From: Deltaproteobacteria bacterium
GTDB taxonomy: Bacteria > Desulfobacterota > Syntrophia > Syntrophales > UBA2210
DNA length: 37,212 nt
NCBI GenBank assembly: GCA_016930775.1
Contig: JAFGGB010000051.1
Location: 1 to 37,212 of the forward strand
Reading direction: 5' to 3'
This document shows, in pieces, positions 18,816 to 27,337 of the stretch. A model generated the notes under the pieces. It saw nothing but the letters and a program-made list of their open reading frames with translations. It searched no databases and was not told where the DNA came from. The translations under genes and the position numbers were made by a program. How positions within the stretch are numbered: the stretch's first letter is position 1; every line of letters starts with the position of its first letter.

Positions 18816-20069
18816 ATGGATCTCAGTTCTGTTTTACACCGCTTAGATAAACGCATCGAGGGTTATCGTGATGAAATGATTAACCTCCAAACAATCCTTA
18901 CTTCCTTGCCGGCGCTTGCACCGGAAAACGGCGGTGTCGGAGAAGCAGAGAAGGCGAAATGTATAGCTGGTTACTGCCGCAAGCATGGCCTGACGGACAT
19001 AAGAAACTTTGATGCCCCTGATCCCCGCGCCTTGGGAGGCGTCCGGCCGAATCTTGTCGTATCAGTGCCGGGACGCAATCGCCTTCGGTCTCTCTGGATA
19101 ATTTCCCACATGGATATCGTTCCTCCTGGCGAACCGGAATTCTGGAAATACGATCCCTTTACCGCAGTTGTAACGTCTGACAGAATAATCGGTCGGGGCA
19201 CTGAGGATAATCAGCAGGATCTCGTGGCTTCAATTTTTGCCGCATTGGCTCTTCGGTCCGAAAAGCTGACGCCAGTGTTGGAACTTAGACTTGCCTTCGT
19301 GGCTGACGAGGAGACTGGCAGCGCCAAGGGAATGGTTCATTTGGCGAACGCGGCTGGGCGCCTCTTCAACAGAGACGATTTCATAGTCGTGCCAGACTTC
19401 GGCTCGGAAGACGGTTCTTCAATAGAAATTGCTGAAAAAAGCACTCTATGGCTTCGCCTCGCAGTGCATGGCAAGCAGTGCCACGCAAGTACGCCTGCTT
19501 TGGGTGTAAATGCCATGAGGGCTGCATCTCATCTGGTAGTGTCTCTTGACAAGCTCCCTGCACGCTTCGACCGTCAAGACAACATTTACATGCCGCAGGA
19601 GAGCACATTTGAACCGACGAAACGCGAGGCAAACGTACCCAACATCAACACAATCCCTGGTGAAGATGTTTTCTATCTAGATTGCAGGGTTCTCCCGGTT
19701 TACGATCTTGAGGAAATCATTGGGAGCGTGAGAGAACAAGCCGCGGAAATTGAACACCGTTTTGGGGTCACTGTCAAAATATCGACTGTTCAAAAAATGC
19801 AGGCCCCACCTCCAACGAGAGAAACAGCCCCTGTTGTTGGAGCACTTTCCAAGGCGATTTCAGCCGTTTACGGCGTTGATCCTAAACCTCTGGGAATAGG
19901 GGGCGGCACCGTGGCGGCTCATCTGAGACAAAGGGGTCTCAATGTTGCCGTTTGGTCCCGCCAGGCCAAAACAGCCCATCAGCCGAACGAATTCTGTTTG
20001 ATAGACAACATGGTAGGGAATGCAAAGGTTTTCGCCCGGCTATCGCTTCTTGAATCGGAGAAACAATAG
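18816..20069 (+). CDS. M20 family metallo-hydrolase
   Basis: A 417-residue zinc hydrolase of the ArgE/DapE/peptidase V group. Metal-binding segments seen are SHMDIVPPGEPEFW (His and Asp), GRGTEDNQQ (bridging Asp), and DEETGSAKG (catalytic Glu and metal Glu). The mid-protein dimerisation domain is present (AVHGKQCHASTPALGVNAM). The C terminus carries the final metal His in KTAHQPNEFCLIDN. No signal peptide is seen, so it is cytoplasmic. It likely cleaves a small peptide or N-acyl amino acid; the substrate is unknown. An AAGGAG Shine-Dalgarno lies six bases before the ATG. It follows the M16 pair by 24 bases, so it may finish peptides those peptidases release, but this is inference. Confidence 0.88.
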   Translation: MDLSSVLHRLDKRIEGYRDEMINLQTILTSLPALAPENGGVGEAEKAKCIAGYCRKHGLTDIRNFDAPDPRALGGVRPNLVVSVPGRNRLRSLWIISHMDIVPPGEPEFWKYDPFTAVVTSDRIIGRGTEDNQQDLVASIFAALALRSEKLTPVLELRLAFVADEETGSAKGMVHLANAAGRLFNRDDFIVVPDFGSEDGSSIEIAEKSTLWLRLAVHGKQCHASTPALGVNAMRAASHLVVSLDKLPARFDRQDNIYMPQESTFEPTKREANVPNINTIPGEDVFYLDCRVLPVYDLEEIIGSVREQAAEIEHRFGVTVKISTVQKMQAPPPTRETAPVVGALSKAISAVYGVDPKPLGIGGGTVAAHLRQRGLNVAVWSRQAKTAHQPNEFCLIDNMVGNAKVFARLSLLESEKQ

Positions 20070-20198
20070 CTGTTGCAATGGGTCCGTTGAAGTGTTAGCA
20101 TCATTCCCTTTTCGTTTAACCTGTGCCGTAATTGACTGTCCTCAACTGGAATGGAGGATATAGGCTTAGACGGTATATCAATGTTCAGAAACTAAGAC

Positions 20199-21215
20199 AT
20201 GATACAAGGCTATTTCAAGAAAATAAACGGAGAAAATGTTTCTGTCAAAACGTTACGATTAACCAATCACCTGACGATGACTCAGATTCTCGGGGATTGT
20301 GACAGAAATTTAAAGCGTATTGAAAAGGCGGAAAATCTTTCCATGACGTTGCGCGGCAATGAGCTTTCCATTGCCGGTGAAAGTTACCGGGTCGATTTAG
20401 TCTACAATCTGTTCACCCAGTTGGACGCTATTGTTCAAAAGGGCTATCCTCTGTATGACACCGATGTGGAATACGCCCACCGAATCCTTTCCGATAATGC
20501 AAAGGCAGATCTAGAGAGCATTTTTTTGGACACGGTCTTTATCTCATCGAAAAAAAAGATTATAACCCCTAAAAGTCTTATTCAGAAAAGGTACATAGAC
20601 TCCATTCGCGATCATGACATTGTATTCGGCATAGGGCCGGCAGGTACGGGAAAAACCTACCTTGCAATGGCCATGGCCGTCTCCTATCTCCTGGATAAAA
20701 AAGTTAATCGAATCATTCTGACCAGACCGGCCGTTGAGGCCGGTGAAAAATTAGGATTCCTTCCGGGTGATTTAGCTGAGAAGGTAAACCCTTATCTTCG
20801 CCCCGTTTACGATGCCATGTACGACATGATAGATTTTGAACGCGCCTCTGCCCTCATCCATAAAGGAATTATTGAGGTAGCGCCGTTGGCCTTTATGCGA
20901 GGCAGAACACTGAACGATGCATTCGTAATTCTCGATGAGGCCCAAAATACAACGTCTGAACAGATGAAGATGTTCTTAACACGCCTTGGTTTCGGTTCCA
21001 AAGCCGTTATCACCGGTGATGTGACACAGACGGATCTACCGCCGGATAAAAAATCGGGACTCAAAGAAGTTGAGGGAATCCTTATCAATACTGAAGGAAT
21101 AAAGTTTATTTACTTCAGCGATATAGACGTTGTTCGCCACCCCATAGTCCAGGAAATTATTCGAGCATACAACCATCTGGATAAAACGAAGGAATCTAAA
21201 GGCAAATCCAACTGA
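20199..21215 (+). CDS. PhoH family ATPase
   Basis: A 338-residue protein. The N-terminal half (about 1-120) is the KH/ATP-linked domain of the PhoH/PhoL type. The C-terminal P-loop domain carries Walker A GPAGTGKT (146-153) and Walker B FVILDEAQNTT, then LTRLGFGSKAVITGDVTQTDLP. PhoH proteins are RNA-related ATPases. In many bacteria the gene lies directly ahead of a 7TM-HD gene and ybeY, exactly as here (14 bases to the next gene). ybeY processes ribosomal RNA, so a role in rRNA maturation is suggested by context. The Shine-Dalgarno is weak (CTAAGAC). No recognised promoter stands in the 129-base gap upstream. Confidence 0.92.
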   Translation: MIQGYFKKINGENVSVKTLRLTNHLTMTQILGDCDRNLKRIEKAENLSMTLRGNELSIAGESYRVDLVYNLFTQLDAIVQKGYPLYDTDVEYAHRILSDNAKADLESIFLDTVFISSKKKIITPKSLIQKRYIDSIRDHDIVFGIGPAGTGKTYLAMAMAVSYLLDKKVNRIILTRPAVEAGEKLGFLPGDLAEKVNPYLRPVYDAMYDMIDFERASALIHKGIIEVAPLAFMRGRTLNDAFVILDEAQNTTSEQMKMFLTRLGFGSKAVITGDVTQTDLPPDKKSGLKEVEGILINTEGIKFIYFSDIDVVRHPIVQEIIRAYNHLDKTKESKGKSN

Positions 21216-21228
21216 TCGAGATTATGTC

Positions 21229-23580
21229 ATGATCACCCTCACTACCTTCCTTAGGACCATAAGTAACGGTTCAGACCGGATAATTCTGATAACGAAATCC
21301 ATCAAGGATGTTCTCGTTCAAAAGTGGCTTATAGCCCTTGTTATGACCCTTGCCCTGACATTCATACTGTCGCCCCAAGGATATCTCGTTCCTGCAACAT
21401 ACAGGGAAGGCGCCATTGCAGGCAAGAATATCAAGGCAGACAGGGAGTTCCTTGTGGAAGACGTTGTATCGACGGAACAGCGCCGTCAAAAAGCTCTTTT
21501 AAATGCCCAGGAAGTATATGATCTTGACAGGGGCATATCGTCAACTGTTGGTAAAAGTCTTTCTCAGACATTCCCGCTGATTGCAGAATCGATTGCCAAG
21601 ACGTCGATACAGGAAACGGCGGGAGAAAAAGCCTTGCAGCTTAAAAAGATTCGAGTGGATATGGAAGCCTCTCTGGGGGTGACTCTCAGCGAAAAAGAAT
21701 GGACTTTTCTCGCGAAACGCGGTTTTCCGTCCGAAGCGGCCGACCTTGCAGCTGCTATTTTAGCAATAGCCTACGAAGGCAAATATGTTCTTGCCGGGGA
21801 ACTGTCTCCCCATGCCAGAGAGATAGGGATATTGCTCCGTGATATTACAACCCAGGAATTAAAGGAATTAACCGATTTTAAACAAGTCAAAACAGTTGAA
21901 GTAGTGCGACGATCTATTGAAGCAGAAAAAGACCGCATACCCGGCGACCGCGACAAAGAAATAGTCGATGTGGCTCTCTCTCTGGCAAAAAAGCTTGTAC
22001 GCCCGAACATTACCTTTGCAAAAAATGCAACGGAACAGAATAAAATCGCAATCCTTGAAGGAATCAAGGCAGTTTTTTACAAGGTCCAAAAGAATGAAAT
22101 GATAGTTCGTGAAGGGGAAAAAATCACTAAAGCAGACATCGACAAACTCGATGCGCTCTTCGAAGGACAAGGCGACTCATGGTTCCTCCGCAGCACTGCC
22201 TTTCTTGGAATGTTCCTGACTATTCTCACCTTCTCCCTTGTTCTCTATCCGTTGCCTCGCTATTTTCTTAAAACTTTCGAAAATACTAATATCGATATGC
22301 TCTTTCTGGCTTTGACTGCTGTTTTTCAGGTATTTTTTCTCAAAGCCGGTCTTTTCGTTTGCGAGTCCATCCACACATCATTCCCTTCGCTGAGTTCGGA
22401 GTCGTGTCTTAACGCCATTCCCTTCACCATGGGCGCTATTCTTGTTACTGTTCTTATCAACCGAAATGTGGGTCTTGTATTCGCAATTTTTGTGTCAACC
22501 CTTACATTTTTTCTCTTCGAGGATAAGGTATCTGTATTTCTTTATTCTCTCATGGGAAACTTCGTTGCAGCCTATCATATTGCCCGTTGCCGCCAGAGAT
22601 CGATGTTCTTCAAAACGGGCGCTCTCGTGGGACTCGTCAATATAACCGTAACCATTTGCATTGCCCTTCTGCATGGACAGTTTTCAGATCCTCAGTTGCC
22701 GGTGAAACTTTTGATGGGACTTTTAGGCGGTCTTATAGCCGGAGTATTCGTATCAGGTCTTATTCCCCTTTTTGAATTTCTTTTTGGTTACATTACGGAC
22801 ATCCGTCTCCTGGAACATGCAAACCTTAACCAGTCGATCTTTCAGGAAATGATCATCGCAGCTCCAGGAACGTATCATCACAGCGTAATCGTAGCTTCCA
22901 TGTCTGAAGCTGCGGCTGAGGCTATCGGGGCGAACTCTTTACTTGCGAAAGTTAGCGCCTATTATCATGACATCGGGAAAATGAAAAAGCCCATCTATTT
23001 CATAGAAAACCAGCATGGCTGGGAAAACAAGCACGACTCGCTGACTCCCAAGATGAGCAGCCTCGTCATTATTTCTCATGTAAAGGATGGCATTGAACTG
23101 GCTCGAAAGCATAAGCTGGGCAGAGCTATAACTGATATCATCAGACAGCATCACGGCGCCAGGATCGTCAACTTTTTTTACGAAAAAGCCAAAAAAGAAG
23201 CGAAGACGAACGGACAAAAAATTCTCGAGAGCGATTTTCGCTACCCTGGTCCCAGGCCCCAAACAAAGGAGGCCGGAATAGTTCTTCTAGCCGATGTCAT
23301 TGAGGCAACGGCAAGAACACTAAAGGACGCTGCGCCTTCACGAATTAAAAATCTCGTGGAAGAGAGAGTTCGTCTCATCGTCAATGAGGGCGAACTTGAC
23401 GAGTCTGATCTCACATTCAGAGATTTAAGCAAGATTATGGAGAGTTTTACGAGGATACTTACAGGTATTTTTCATCATCGCATTGATTATCCTGAACAAC
23501 CGGGCAATGGATCTGTCGAAGCGGTTGTTACGGCCTTAAAACATGGAAGTTCTCGTAAAAAATCAGCAACGCACAGTTAG
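21229..23580 (+). CDS. 7TM-HD (PgpH-like) HDIG protein, cyclic-di-AMP phosphodiesterase candidate
   Basis: A 783-residue membrane protein. Residues 34-52 form a first membrane segment, followed by a large extracytoplasmic 7TM-7TMR-HD domain (about 55-320), then about seven membrane segments between 330 and 520, and a cytoplasmic HD domain. HD features: LNQSIFQEMIIAAPGTYHHS (the N-terminal His pair), YYHDIGK with the signature His580-Asp581, LVIISHVKDG, and DIIRQHHGA. Known relatives such as PgpH hydrolyse cyclic-di-AMP. It overlaps ybeY by 38 bases and sits between phoH and ybeY, the usual gene order. Whether this organism makes cyclic-di-AMP cannot be shown from the window. Confidence 0.88.
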   Translation: MITLTTFLRTISNGSDRIILITKSIKDVLVQKWLIALVMTLALTFILSPQGYLVPATYREGAIAGKNIKADREFLVEDVVSTEQRRQKALLNAQEVYDLDRGISSTVGKSLSQTFPLIAESIAKTSIQETAGEKALQLKKIRVDMEASLGVTLSEKEWTFLAKRGFPSEAADLAAAILAIAYEGKYVLAGELSPHAREIGILLRDITTQELKELTDFKQVKTVEVVRRSIEAEKDRIPGDRDKEIVDVALSLAKKLVRPNITFAKNATEQNKIAILEGIKAVFYKVQKNEMIVREGEKITKADIDKLDALFEGQGDSWFLRSTAFLGMFLTILTFSLVLYPLPRYFLKTFENTNIDMLFLALTAVFQVFFLKAGLFVCESIHTSFPSLSSESCLNAIPFTMGAILVTVLINRNVGLVFAIFVSTLTFFLFEDKVSVFLYSLMGNFVAAYHIARCRQRSMFFKTGALVGLVNITVTICIALLHGQFSDPQLPVKLLMGLLGGLIAGVFVSGLIPLFEFLFGYITDIRLLEHANLNQSIFQEMIIAAPGTYHHSVIVASMSEAAAEAIGANSLLAKVSAYYHDIGKMKKPIYFIENQHGWENKHDSLTPKMSSLVIISHVKDGIELARKHKLGRAITDIIRQHHGARIVNFFYEKAKKEAKTNGQKILESDFRYPGPRPQTKEAGIVLLADVIEATARTLKDAAPSRIKNLVEERVRLIVNEGELDESDLTFRDLSKIMESFTRILTGIFHHRIDYPEQPGNGSVEAVVTALKHGSSRKKSATHS

Positions 23581-23992
23581 GATAGACCGAAAGCGCATTG
23601 CTGCAGTCTGTCGCACCCTCCTTTCCTGGATTGCTCCCGAGGAATGCGAGTTAAGCATCCTTATCGTAAGCGATTCAGGAATCAGGAAAATCAATAAGAA
23701 GTATCTGGGACGCGATTGCGCTACAAATGTCATCTCTTTTGCCATGAGTGAAGGAGACTTCGGAGATATTAACCCGCATCTGCTCGGAGATATTGTTATA
23801 TCGAGCGAAACGGCAAAACGACAGTCCGAAGAGACAGGCATTTCCTTAGATGATTCAATAGACTATCTAATAATTCATGGCATTCTTCACTTGATGGGAT
23901 ATGATCACGAACGTCCCGGAAGCGATGCAGCCCTTATGGAAAAGAAAGAAAAAGAATTCTTCTTCAGGTTGAGGGGCTATTATATCGACTGA
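23543..23992 (+). CDS. ybeY: rRNA maturation endoribonuclease YbeY
   Basis: A 149-residue zinc-dependent RNase involved in the 3'-end maturation of 16S rRNA and ribosome quality control. The diagnostic HGILHLMGYDHE motif places the zinc ligands at His112, His116 and His122. The N-terminal part includes SDSGIRKINKKYLGRDCATNVISF, typical of the family. Length is normal (about 150). Its 5' end overlaps the HDIG gene by 38 bases and its 3' end converges with ispF, overlapping by 13 bases. There is therefore no room for a standard terminator between the two operons. Confidence 0.95.
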   Translation: MEVLVKNQQRTVRIDRKRIAAVCRTLLSWIAPEECELSILIVSDSGIRKINKKYLGRDCATNVISFAMSEGDFGDINPHLLGDIVISSETAKRQSEETGISLDDSIDYLIIHGILHLMGYDHERPGSDAALMEKKEKEFFFRLRGYYID

Positions 23993-24477
23993 TTGTTCTG
24001 ATCCATTTCAAGTGTCGCTATAGCCAGTGCAGCAATCCCTTTGCCCCGTCCGATCCAGCCCATTCCCTCATTAGTTTTTGCCTTGACGCTGACATCGCTA
24101 AGGGGGATTCCACAGCAAGCCGCAATAATATTTTTTATTGCAGCGATATAAGGTTGGATCTTAGGGTGCTCACAGATCAATGTAGAGTCAATGTTGCCGA
24201 TTGAATAACCACAGCTATAAATGATTTCAACCGTTTTTTGCAGAAGAAGCGTGCTGGCTATTCCCTCGTAAACCGGATCTGTATCGGGAAAATGACAACC
24301 AATGTCCCCTTCGCCTGCCGCTCCGAGGAGTGCATCTACAATTGCATGTATAAGCACATCGGCATCTGAGTGGCCCTTCAGTCCCCTGTCGGAGGGTATT
24401 AAAGTCCCTCCCAGGATAAGAGGACGGCCCTCTTCAAACCGGTGGCTGTCGTAACCTATGCCAGTTCTTATCCTCAT
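23980..24477 (-). CDS. ispF: 2-C-methyl-D-erythritol 2,4-cyclodiphosphate synthase
   Basis: A 165-residue enzyme of the MEP isoprenoid pathway, converting CDP-ME 2-phosphate to MEcPP. Signature: RTGIGYDSHRFEEG with metal ligands Asp10 and His12, HSDADVLIHAIVDALLGA, GDIGCHFPDTDP, and the C-terminal AKTNEGMGWIGRGKGIAALA. Start chosen at ATG 24477, with GGAGG ten bases before it; the frame reaches a TTG 18 bases upstream. It overlaps the end of ispD by 44 bases, a compact arrangement. It is the last gene of the carD to ispF run. Confidence 0.96.
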   Translation of the reverse strand: MRIRTGIGYDSHRFEEGRPLILGGTLIPSDRGLKGHSDADVLIHAIVDALLGAAGEGDIGCHFPDTDPVYEGIASTLLLQKTVEIIYSCGYSIGNIDSTLICEHPKIQPYIAAIKNIIAACCGIPLSDVSVKAKTNEGMGWIGRGKGIAALAIATLEMDQNNQSI

Positions 24478-25153
24478 CAATGAACATGCCTCCAAAACGA
24501 AGATCCTCCGGCGTGGTCACCTTTATGTTTCCCTGAAATCCCGGAACCAATCTGACTTTAAAGCCGAGACGCTCTACGAGCATCGCATCGTCCGTACCGA
24601 CGAAACCCTCTGCATACGCATTATGATAGGCGTTCTCTATTACTTCTCGTTGAAATCCCTGAGGCGTCTGCACAAGCCAAAGATCCTTCCGGTCAATCGT
24701 CGCTTCTACCAGATGTGAGGCATTGATTTTTTTTACGGTTTCTTTCATGGGAATGCCCGGCACGGCTGCCCCATACATCATGGCAGCTGAAATGATATCC
24801 TCTATTAATTCCACTGTTACAAAGGGACGGACGCCGTCATGAATAATGATTAAGGAAGCGAGGGGGTCAACCGCAGAGATGCCCCGCAATACGGAATCCT
24901 GTCTTTCCATGCCACCGGCGACAACGGCCTTCACCTTTGTTAAACTGAAGGCATCGACAATGTCTCTTTTAACATATTCGATATAATTTTCTAAGGTAAC
25001 GATAACGATACTTTGCAGCGAAGGGGCTTTTTCAAAAGGCAAAATCGCCCGCGCCAGAATCGGCACGCCCGAGATCGCGAGAAACTGCTTCGGTGACGCC
25101 GCTCCCATACGAAGCCCATGACCGGCGGCAACGATAATTGCACTGGTCGTCAC
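24434..25153 (-). CDS. ispD: 2-C-methyl-D-erythritol 4-phosphate cytidylyltransferase
   Basis: A 239-residue cytidylyltransferase of the MEP pathway, forming CDP-ME from MEP and CTP. N-terminal nucleotide motif IIVAAGHGLRMGAASPKQF (Gly-rich loop, Arg15, Lys22), VVAGGMERQDSVLRG, IHDGVRPFVTVE, QTPQGFQ and DDAMLVERLGFKV are all as in the family. The start is GTG with AAAGGA five bases ahead. It overlaps ispF and follows the PIN-TRAM gene by 76 bases. The carD-ispD-ispF linkage is also seen in mycobacteria, with a PIN protein added here. Confidence 0.96.
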   Translation of the reverse strand: MTTSAIIVAAGHGLRMGAASPKQFLAISGVPILARAILPFEKAPSLQSIVIVTLENYIEYVKRDIVDAFSLTKVKAVVAGGMERQDSVLRGISAVDPLASLIIIHDGVRPFVTVELIEDIISAAMMYGAAVPGIPMKETVKKINASHLVEATIDRKDLWLVQTPQGFQREVIENAYHNAYAEGFVGTDDAMLVERLGFKVRLVPGFQGNIKVTTPEDLRFGGMFIDEDKNWHRLRQPPV

Positions 25154-25229
25154 GGAATCCTTTCGATGATGAAGTTGGTGGAAATCAAAAGAAGGTGTTT
25201 ATCCTTCACTAAAATTGCCAGTCCTCACG

Positions 25230-26273
25230 TTAATGATGGTGATCTTCAGTTCTCCGTGAATTGCCTCCCTCCTCCTTGATGCTTGCAAATATCATTCTGC
25301 CGGCAGCCGTCTGCAAGACGCTCGTTACAACGACTTGAAGAGTCTCACCCATGTGTCTGCTTCCATGGTCTACAATGACCATTGTCCCATCGTCGAGATA
25401 GGCAACACCTTGACCGTACTCTTTGCCTTCCTTTATCACTCTAACGGCTATCTCCTCGCCGGGAAGCACGAGGGGCTTAAGGGCATTGGCCAGCTCATTT
25501 ATATTCAATATTTTAATTCCCTGGAGTTCAGCCACCTTGTTGAGATTGTAATCGTTCGTAACAATCTTGCCAGTTTTTTTCTTTGCAAGTGCGATGAGCT
25601 TCTCGTCAACTCCCTTGAGCTTCGGAAAATCATTGTCAACAATATCGATTCTAATACCGTCGCTCTTCTGCATTCGGTTCAGAATATCGAGACCGCGCCT
25701 GCCGCGGGATCGCTTCATCGGATCGGATGAATCGGCTATTTGTTGCAATTCAGCGAGCACAAATCGTGGAACGATCCAATTGCCCTCTAGAAATCCGGTG
25801 TCGCAAATGTCGGCTATACGACCGTCGATAACGACACTCGTATCGAGAATGCGGTAATCCACTGTTCCTCGTCCATTCTTATGCTGCGACGAGGAAAAAC
25901 CAGATACCGTGAATTCTTCGCTCTTTTTTGAGCCTAAAACAAGACCGAGGTAACCGAGACTAAATGTCAACAGGGCATAGACATAGTCCCACGGCAGTGT
26001 CTTTTGATTTTCCAGGCCGGGAATGAACTTTAGACCACATGCAAAAAGATACGCAATCAGGAGTCCAACAATGAGGCCGATTACACCGCCAAATATTATT
26101 TTCAGTGAAAGTTTCCGGATAGCCTCTTCTGCTTTAATAACAAAGAATGCTACTAGTAAGCCTACTACTATTCCTAACAATGAAAGCGGAAAGGCATGAT
26201 TTTGGGAAGCTATGAAATATCCGGAAACGGAACATGCGACAATAAGTAATAATTTCAAAGTAAATTGAAACAT
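25230..26273 (-). CDS. Membrane-anchored PIN-TRAM protein (YacL-like)
   Basis: A 347-residue protein. Residues 1-125 hold four predicted membrane helices. Residues about 142-260 are a PIN nuclease-like domain starting ILDTSVVIDGRIADI, with acidic residues for metal binding (the Asp in LDTS, EL in VLAELQ, NDYNLN). A C-terminal TRAM domain (about 275-335; GEEIAVRVIKEGKEYGQGVAYLDDGTMVIVD) fits RNA binding. It is likely an inner-membrane RNA-related protein; its target is unknown. Shine-Dalgarno AGGGGGAG is close before the ATG. A 10-base palindrome CCTTATAAGG (26281-26290) lies immediately upstream. It lies between carD and ispD. Confidence 0.88.
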   Translation of the reverse strand: MFQFTLKLLLIVACSVSGYFIASQNHAFPLSLLGIVVGLLVAFFVIKAEEAIRKLSLKIIFGGVIGLIVGLLIAYLFACGLKFIPGLENQKTLPWDYVYALLTFSLGYLGLVLGSKKSEEFTVSGFSSSQHKNGRGTVDYRILDTSVVIDGRIADICDTGFLEGNWIVPRFVLAELQQIADSSDPMKRSRGRRGLDILNRMQKSDGIRIDIVDNDFPKLKGVDEKLIALAKKKTGKIVTNDYNLNKVAELQGIKILNINELANALKPLVLPGEEIAVRVIKEGKEYGQGVAYLDDGTMVIVDHGSRHMGETLQVVVTSVLQTAAGRMIFASIKEEGGNSRRTEDHHH

Positions 26274-26442
26274 TTCTCCCCCTTATAAGGTAAAATTCTT
26301 CTATCAAAGAACAAAACCGCTTCTACCGGATTATCACCTTTTCAATAACGCAGCCTATAGTCATCTTGCGTATTATAATATGAAATGTTTGGAATTAAAA
26401 GATTCCGTTTATTCTCGAGTGATACATTTTTTTACAAGAGCA

Positions 26443-26925
26443 TTATGCGGTAAAAATGGAATCGAGTTCACTCTCTATTGCGCACTCATCGCATCTTCGT
26501 GCCACCGACATCTCCTTTATCAGCAGAGAAAGAGCCGTATCCATCATCTTCCGCTCACCAAAGGAAAGTTCCTTATCATGTTTGAGCATCACAAGATCGC
26601 GAACGACTGTTGCTATTTCAAAAACTGATCCCGTTTTGATCTTTTCCCAGTATTCCTTATAACGTTTGTTCCATGTCTGCCGGTCGATTACGATTTTTTT
26701 TTCTTTGAGTATTTCAAAAATTTTTGGTATTTGATCAACAGAGATGACTTCTCTCAATCCAACTGAGGTAGCGCCGTTTTTCGGGATCATGATTGTTGCA
26801 TCGTTCGCAAGGATTTTCATAATATAAAAAGGCTGTTCCTCGCCCATAATATCTTTGAGTTCAATAGCTTTTATGATCCCTACTCCATGAGCGGGATAAA
26901 CGGCTAAATCGCCTACCTTAAACAT
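26443..26925 (-). CDS. CarD family transcription regulator (CdnL-like)
   Basis: A 160-residue protein. Residues 1-60 form the RNA-polymerase-interacting Tudor-like domain, FKVGDLAVYPAHGVGIIKAI, followed by a helical domain (KIKTGSVFEIATVVRDLVMLKHDKELSFGERKMMD). This matches CarD/CdnL proteins that bind RNA polymerase beta and stabilise open promoter complexes, mainly at rRNA promoters. Start at ATG 26925, with a G-rich Shine-Dalgarno; a GTG 12 bases upstream is possible. The promoter at 26961-26989 drives it. A 169-base gap separates it from the PIN-TRAM gene. Confidence 0.95.
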   Translation of the reverse strand: MFKVGDLAVYPAHGVGIIKAIELKDIMGEEQPFYIMKILANDATIMIPKNGATSVGLREVISVDQIPKIFEILKEKKIVIDRQTWNKRYKEYWEKIKTGSVFEIATVVRDLVMLKHDKELSFGERKMMDTALSLLIKEMSVARRCDECAIESELDSIFTA

Positions 26926-27337
26926 TAAAGTACACACCCCTACCCAAATTTTAAACGTGAATTATATCATAGACAGCTTCTTGCGTCAATTGTAAGGCAT
27001 GCAAACGGTAGGCATCAGCTTTTCTGTCCCGGGAAAGGAAGGAGACGCATATCCTGTGAGCTTGTCACAACCATAAAATTGAAAGGATAGGTCACATGGA
27101 GCAGGTGATTCGGAGTTTGCTGCAAGAATAGGGACAATCCATATAAACGAATATATTCTAGGATGTAATATCTGAATGCCTTCTTTGCCCATACATAGAA
27201 AATTTATAACGAAAACCAATGACTACTTTTATCCCCCTTTACTTTGCCGCATGCAAGAAAATATCTTGACTTGATTGAAGCGATTAGGCTAAACAACCCA
27301 TCTTGCTAGAATAATGAGGGTATGGAAAGGAGTTCCC
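26926..27337. other. Gene-poor divergent region between carD and the EF-G gene
   Basis: This 412-base stretch has no convincing protein gene. It contains the carD promoter (26961-26989, minus), a perfect inverted repeat TGTGA-GCTTG-TCACA at 27055-27069, and an 11-codon plus-strand ORF at 27096-27131 with AAAGGA eight bases before its ATG. A TTGACT at 27266-27271 could be the -35 of the EF-G gene, but the -10 (CTAAAC) is poor. A TAGAAT at 27307-27312 is another -10 candidate. No tRNA or known small RNA was recognised. Confidence 0.6.
26961..26989 (-). promoter_or_regulatory. Sigma-70 type promoter of the carD operon
   Basis: On the minus strand a -35 TTGACG (26984-26989) and a -10 TATAAT (26961-26966) are separated by exactly 17 bases, an almost perfect housekeeping promoter. 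The -10 ends 35 bases before the carD ATG at 26925, leaving a leader of about 30 bases that holds the Shine-Dalgarno. Confidence 0.8.

Noticed and set aside
26986-27219. 77-codon minus-strand ORF in the gap upstream of carD
   Set aside because: It begins with TTG, overlaps the -35 box of the carD promoter, and its translation matches no family I recognise.
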